Source of the DNA: Pseudomonas sp. R84
Lineage (GTDB): Bacteria; Pseudomonadota; Gammaproteobacteria; Pseudomonadales; Pseudomonadaceae
DNA: 64,000 bases
Direction: 5' to 3'
Assembly: GCF_009834515.1 (NCBI RefSeq)
Contig: NZ_CP019426.1
Span: 2,469,501 to 2,533,500, forward strand
Shown in pieces: positions 60,680 through 64,000 of this stretch. Positions within the stretch are counted from its first letter, which is position 1. Every line of letters starts with the position of its first letter. The translations under genes were made by a program, and so were the position numbers. The notes beneath the pieces are model-generated. The model was not told the DNA's origin. It saw only the letters and a program-made list of their open reading frames with translations, and made no database searches.

Positions 60680-62329
60680 TTGTCGAGCGCCCCGCAACCT
60701 GAACCACCCAATCGCTGGCAGGATGTGCTGGCCGGCCTATCGATAGCCGGCCTCTTGCTGCCCGAAGCGGTGGCGTATTCGACCATCGCCGCTCTGGCGC
60801 CACAGGCCGGGGTTATCGCCCTGTTTGCCGGGCTGTTGTGTTACGGGGTGTTCGGCACCAGTCGTTTTGCGATTGTCTCGGCCACTTCCTCTTCGGCCGC
60901 CGTGTTGGCTGCGGCAACGGCGACCCTGGCCAATGGAGACCCGCAGTTGCGCTCAACGTTGGCGGTTGGCCTGGTCTTGGTCACGGGCGTGTTGTTTTTG
61001 CTGGCCGGGGCCTTTCGTCTGGGCAGTGTCACGTCCTTCATCGCCAAACCGGTTTTGCGTGGATTCGCCTTCGGTCTGGCGCTGACGATCATTCTCAAGC
61101 AGGTCGCCAGTGTGGTCGGCGTGCATCTGACCGACGCCAATCTGGTGCGCTTCGCCCCGCAACTGCTTGAGCAACTGCCGCAATGGAACTGGCCGGCCGC
61201 AGGTGTCGCTGCCGTTGCGCTGGTATTGCTCGGGCTGTTTTCACGATTCCCTCGTCTACCCGGTGGCTTGCTGGTGGTAATGATCGGCATCGCCGCCGGG
61301 CAATGGCTGAACCTGCCAGCGCATGGTGTGAAGATGATCGGCATTATCGACCTCAGCCTGGACGTCCCCAACCTGCCGGCGCTGCCGTTCGCCGACTGGC
61401 TACGACTGGGGGAGGTGGGGTTTGCGTTGGTGATGATTCTGTATGCGGAGTCTTACGGATCGATCAGTTCCTATGCGCTCAAGCATGGCGACCGCGTCAC
61501 CTCAAACCGTGATCTGTTGGCGCTGGGAGCGTCGAACCTGCTCTCCGGGTTGTTTCATGGCATGCCGGCAGGGGCTGGGTACTCGGCGACCTCGGCAAAT
61601 GAAGCCGCAGGGGCGACGTCTCGCTGGGCCGGCGGGGTAGCCGCGTTGGTGGTGTTGATCATCGTGTTGACGGTGTTGCCGTGGATTGCCCTGACGCCGG
61701 AGCCGGTTCTTGCCGCGATTGTCATGCATGCGTTGGGTCGCGGTTTGAGTTTGCAGCCGCTGGGCCGCTACTTCATCTGGCGCCGGGATCGTGTGCTGGT
61801 TATCTGTGCGGTCTCGGCCGTTTTGATGTTGGGCGTGCTGGACGGCTTGCTGGTCTCGGTGGCGATCAGTGTGCTGTTGATGCTCAAGCAGATGTCGGCA
61901 GCGGACATTCAAGTGTTGGGACGGATTGATGGCGGGCACGATTTTGTCGATGTGCAGCGTCATCCCATTGCGCAAACGGAACCCGGCGTACTGATCATTC
62001 GACCGAGTGAAGCGTTGTTTTTTGCCAACGTTGAACGAATTCTGGGGGCGGCGTTACGGCTGATCCGCCATGCAGAGGTGCCGGTGCACACGGTGATTCT
62101 GAGTCTTGAGGAGACGCCTGACCTGGATGGCACCAGTATTGAGGCGATGCAGGAGTTTTTCCTGCGGGTGCATCAGGAAGGCAAGCGATTGATTCTGGCG
62201 CGGCTCAAGCATGAAGCGCTGACGGTGTTGGACGCATTGCCTGAAGTGCAGGCCAGCGGTGTGATCCTCAGCGGTTTGAGCGTCGATGGCGCCGTGCAGA
62301 AAGCCCTCAAACCAGACCCCAAGGCATAA
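60680..62329 (+). CDS. SulP-family anion permease with STAS domain
   Basis: This 549-residue inner-membrane transporter starts with a SulP core of 12-14 segments (LSIAGLLLPEAVAYSTIAALAP, a family signature; then GFAFGLALTIILKQ) and ends in a cytoplasmic STAS domain (about 425-545: VLIIRPSEALFFANVERI, SLEETPDLDGTSIEAM). The substrate could be sulfate, bicarbonate or a dicarboxylate. The start is taken as the TTG at 60680 with GGAG 9 bases before it, because no ATG fits after the terminator. Confidence 0.9.
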   Translation: MSSAPQPEPPNRWQDVLAGLSIAGLLLPEAVAYSTIAALAPQAGVIALFAGLLCYGVFGTSRFAIVSATSSSAAVLAAATATLANGDPQLRSTLAVGLVLVTGVLFLLAGAFRLGSVTSFIAKPVLRGFAFGLALTIILKQVASVVGVHLTDANLVRFAPQLLEQLPQWNWPAAGVAAVALVLLGLFSRFPRLPGGLLVVMIGIAAGQWLNLPAHGVKMIGIIDLSLDVPNLPALPFADWLRLGEVGFALVMILYAESYGSISSYALKHGDRVTSNRDLLALGASNLLSGLFHGMPAGAGYSATSANEAAGATSRWAGGVAALVVLIIVLTVLPWIALTPEPVLAAIVMHALGRGLSLQPLGRYFIWRRDRVLVICAVSAVLMLGVLDGLLVSVAISVLLMLKQMSAADIQVLGRIDGGHDFVDVQRHPIAQTEPGVLIIRPSEALFFANVERILGAALRLIRHAEVPVHTVILSLEETPDLDGTSIEAMQEFFLRVHQEGKRLILARLKHEALTVLDALPEVQASGVILSGLSVDGAVQKALKPDPKA

Positions 62330-62366
62330 AAAAACGCCGCTCATCTCACGATGGGCGGCGTTTTTC
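62330..62366. terminator. Bidirectional terminator between the SulP gene and acnB
   Basis: Arms AACGCCGC (62333-62340) and GCGGCGTT (62355-62362) are flanked by A residues on the left and T residues on the right, serving both convergent genes. Confidence 0.93.
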
Positions 62367-62380
62367 ATTGCGTTGCAACG

Positions 62381-64000
62381 TTAGGCTTGAACGACCGGGA
62401 TGTTGGCGTTCGCAGCAGCTTCACGGAACTCGGCGATCTGGTCGAAGGACAGATAGCGGTAGATATCGGCCGCCATGCTGTCGATCTTGCCAGCGTATTC
62501 CATGTACTCCTCGACGGTCGGCAGGCGACCCAGGATCGAAGCCACGGACGCCAGCTCGGCCGAAGCCAGGTAGACGTTCGCGCCGTCGCCCAGACGGTTC
62601 GGGAAGTTACGGGTCGACGTCGACACCACGGTGCTGTTCGGCTCTACACGTGCCTGGTTACCCATGCACAGCGAGCAGCCTGGCATTTCCATGCGTGCGC
62701 CAGCCTTGCCGTAGATGCCGTAGTAGCCTTCTTCGGTCAGTTGGTGAGCGTCCATCTTGGTCGGCGGCGACAGCCACAGACGGGTTGGCAGCTGACCCTT
62801 GACCTGATCCAGCAGCTTACCGGCAGCGCGGAAGTGACCGATGTTGGTCATGCACGAACCGATGAACACTTCGTCGATCTTCTCGCCAGCAACGCTGGAC
62901 AGCAGACGGGCGTCGTCCGGATCGTTCGGCGCGCACAGTACCGGCTCGTTGATGTCGGCCAGATCGATTTCGATGACTTCGGCGTATTCGGCGTCGGCAT
63001 CGGCTTCCATCAGTTCCGGGTTGGCAACCCAGGCTTCCATCGCTTGAGCGCGACGTTCCAGAGTACGTGCATCGCCGTAGCCTTCACCGATCATCCAGCG
63101 CAGCAGGGTGATGTTGGAGTTCAGGTACTCGGTGATCGACTCTTTCGACAGCTTGATGGTGCAACCGGCAGCCGAACGTTCGGCCGAGGCGTCGGACAGT
63201 TCGAACGCCTGCTCCAGGGTCAGACCTTCCAGACCTTCGATTTCCAGGATGCGGCCGGAGAAGGCGTTTTTCTTGCCTTTCTTCTCGACGGTCAGCAGAC
63301 CGTTCTGGATGGCGAAGTAAGGAATGGCATGAACCAGGTCACGCAGGGTGATGCCAGGCTTCATTTTGCCTTTGAAACGCACCAGAATCGATTCCGGCAT
63401 GTCCAGCGGCATAACGCCGGTGGCAGCGGCAAACGCAACCAGACCGGAACCGGCCGGGAACGAAATGCCCATCGGGAAACGGGTGTGCGAGTCACCACCG
63501 GTACCGACGGTGTCTGGCAGCAGCATGCGGTTCAGCCACGAGTGGATGATGCCGTCGCCCGGACGCAGGGAAACGCCGCCGCGGGTCATGATGAAGTCAG
63601 GCAGGGTATGGTGGGTGGTCACGTCGATCGGCTTTGGATACGCCGCGGTGTGGCAGAACGACTGCATCACCAGATCAGCGGAGAAGCCCAGGCACGCCAG
63701 GTCTTTCAGTTCGTCACGGGTCATTGGACCGGTGGTGTCCTGAGAACCTACGGTGGTCATCTTCGGTTCGCAGTAGGTGCCAGGACGGATGCCTTTGCCT
63801 TCTGCCAGACCGCAAGCCTTGCCGACCATTTTCTGCGCCAGGGTGTAACCCTTGGTGCTTTCGATCGGTGCATCAGGCTTCTTGAACAGGTCGAACGGTG
63901 GCAGACCCAGTTCGGCGCGAGCCTTCTCGGTCAGGCCACGGCCGATGATCAGCGGGATACGGCCGCCGGCACGGACTTCGTCCAACAGCACCGGCGTCTT
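62381..64000 (-). CDS. acnB: Aconitate hydratase B (partial, N-terminus off the right edge)
   Basis: The last 539 residues of AcnB, the main citric-acid-cycle aconitase, are present; full proteins have about 865. The catalytic segments [30 protein letters not shown] and the 4Fe-4S ligands (Cys in [11 protein letters not shown] and the pair in [10 protein letters not shown]) are all seen. The frame is open to the window edge. Codon use is strongly biased, as expected for an abundant protein. A bidirectional terminator follows the stop. Confidence 0.97.
   Translation of the reverse strand, partial: KTPVLLDEVRAGGRIPLIIGRGLTEKARAELGLPPFDLFKKPDAPIESTKGYTLAQKMVGKACGLAEGKGIRPGTYCEPKMTTVGSQDTTGPMTRDELKDLACLGFSADLVMQSFCHTAAYPKPIDVTTHHTLPDFIMTRGGVSLRPGDGIIHSWLNRMLLPDTVGTGGDSHTRFPMGISFPAGSGLVAFAAATGVMPLDMPESILVRFKGKMKPGITLRDLVHAIPYFAIQNGLLTVEKKGKKNAFSGRILEIEGLEGLTLEQAFELSDASAERSAAGCTIKLSKESITEYLNSNITLLRWMIGEGYGDARTLERRAQAMEAWVANPELMEADADAEYAEVIEIDLADINEPVLCAPNDPDDARLLSSVAGEKIDEVFIGSCMTNIGHFRAAGKLLDQVKGQLPTRLWLSPPTKMDAHQLTEEGYYGIYGKAGARMEMPGCSLCMGNQARVEPNSTVVSTSTRNFPNRLGDGANVYLASAELASVASILGRLPTVEEYMEYAGKIDSMAADIYRYLSFDQIAEFREAAANANIPVVQA

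Overview
The window looks like chromosomal DNA of a fluorescent pseudomonad of the Pseudomonas fluorescens lineage. The support is high GC with strong third-position GC, many REP/REPIN palindromes (the GTGGGAGCGAGCCTGCTCGC type), Pseudomonas-restricted families (DUF1652, DUF2388, DUF2790), phosphatidylcholine synthase, a PE-LIG-POL ligase D, and a broad catabolic repertoire. I see no rRNA, tRNA, insertion sequence, prophage or CRISPR array. The two ends cut through glcF (left) and acnB (right).

Layout. 1-3.6 kb: glycolate oxidase glcDEF. 3.8-6.2 kb: a Baeyer-Villiger-type monooxygenase with an alpha/beta hydrolase. 6.3-8.9 kb: a membrane diguanylate cyclase and an exported glutamate carboxypeptidase. 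9.4-10.3 kb: oxaloacetate decarboxylase. 10.4-17.7 kb: a seven-gene amine/amino-acid operon led by an RpiR-type regulator, with a gamma-glutamylation enzyme, two amidohydrolase types, a permease and a set of aruF-aruG paralogues. 18-19.3 kb: a histidine phosphatase coupled to cobF. 19.5-23.3 kb: thiolase, CoA-transferase subunits and a divergent LysR gene. 23.5-25.4 kb: a sirtuin and a methyltransferase.

25.7-31.7 kb is the most interesting part. A DUF692 (MNIO) enzyme with its DUF2063 partner faces a two-component system. Divergent from that system lie a DUF2790 protein, an exported protein made of five 14-residue repeats, and a DsbD/TlpA fusion. The same tandem TGTATC-N4-TGTATC sites occur upstream of the MNIO pair and in the regulator/DUF2790 gap, suggesting one envelope thiol or metal-stress regulon.

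31.7-45 kb: acetyltransferase, methyltransferases, pcs, a frameshifted REP-associated transposase, a haem-oxygenase-like diiron protein with a methyltransferase, ligD, sodC and a chemoreceptor. 45.5-52.7 kb: an mqo with an export signal, Nudix, PAS-LuxR regulator, small proteins, a long non-coding repeat element and a TRIC-family channel. 52.8-59.1 kb: an SDR/phosphotransferase pair, a 2-hydroxyacid dehydrogenase, secreted proteins of unknown role, a hydrolase preceded by what looks like a threonine-codon attenuator, a tautomerase and two small membrane proteins. 59.3-64 kb: a SdaC-type transporter, a SulP permease and acnB.

Starts were chosen by Shine-Dalgarno spacing and family length. Functions are inferred by reading motifs; no search was run.
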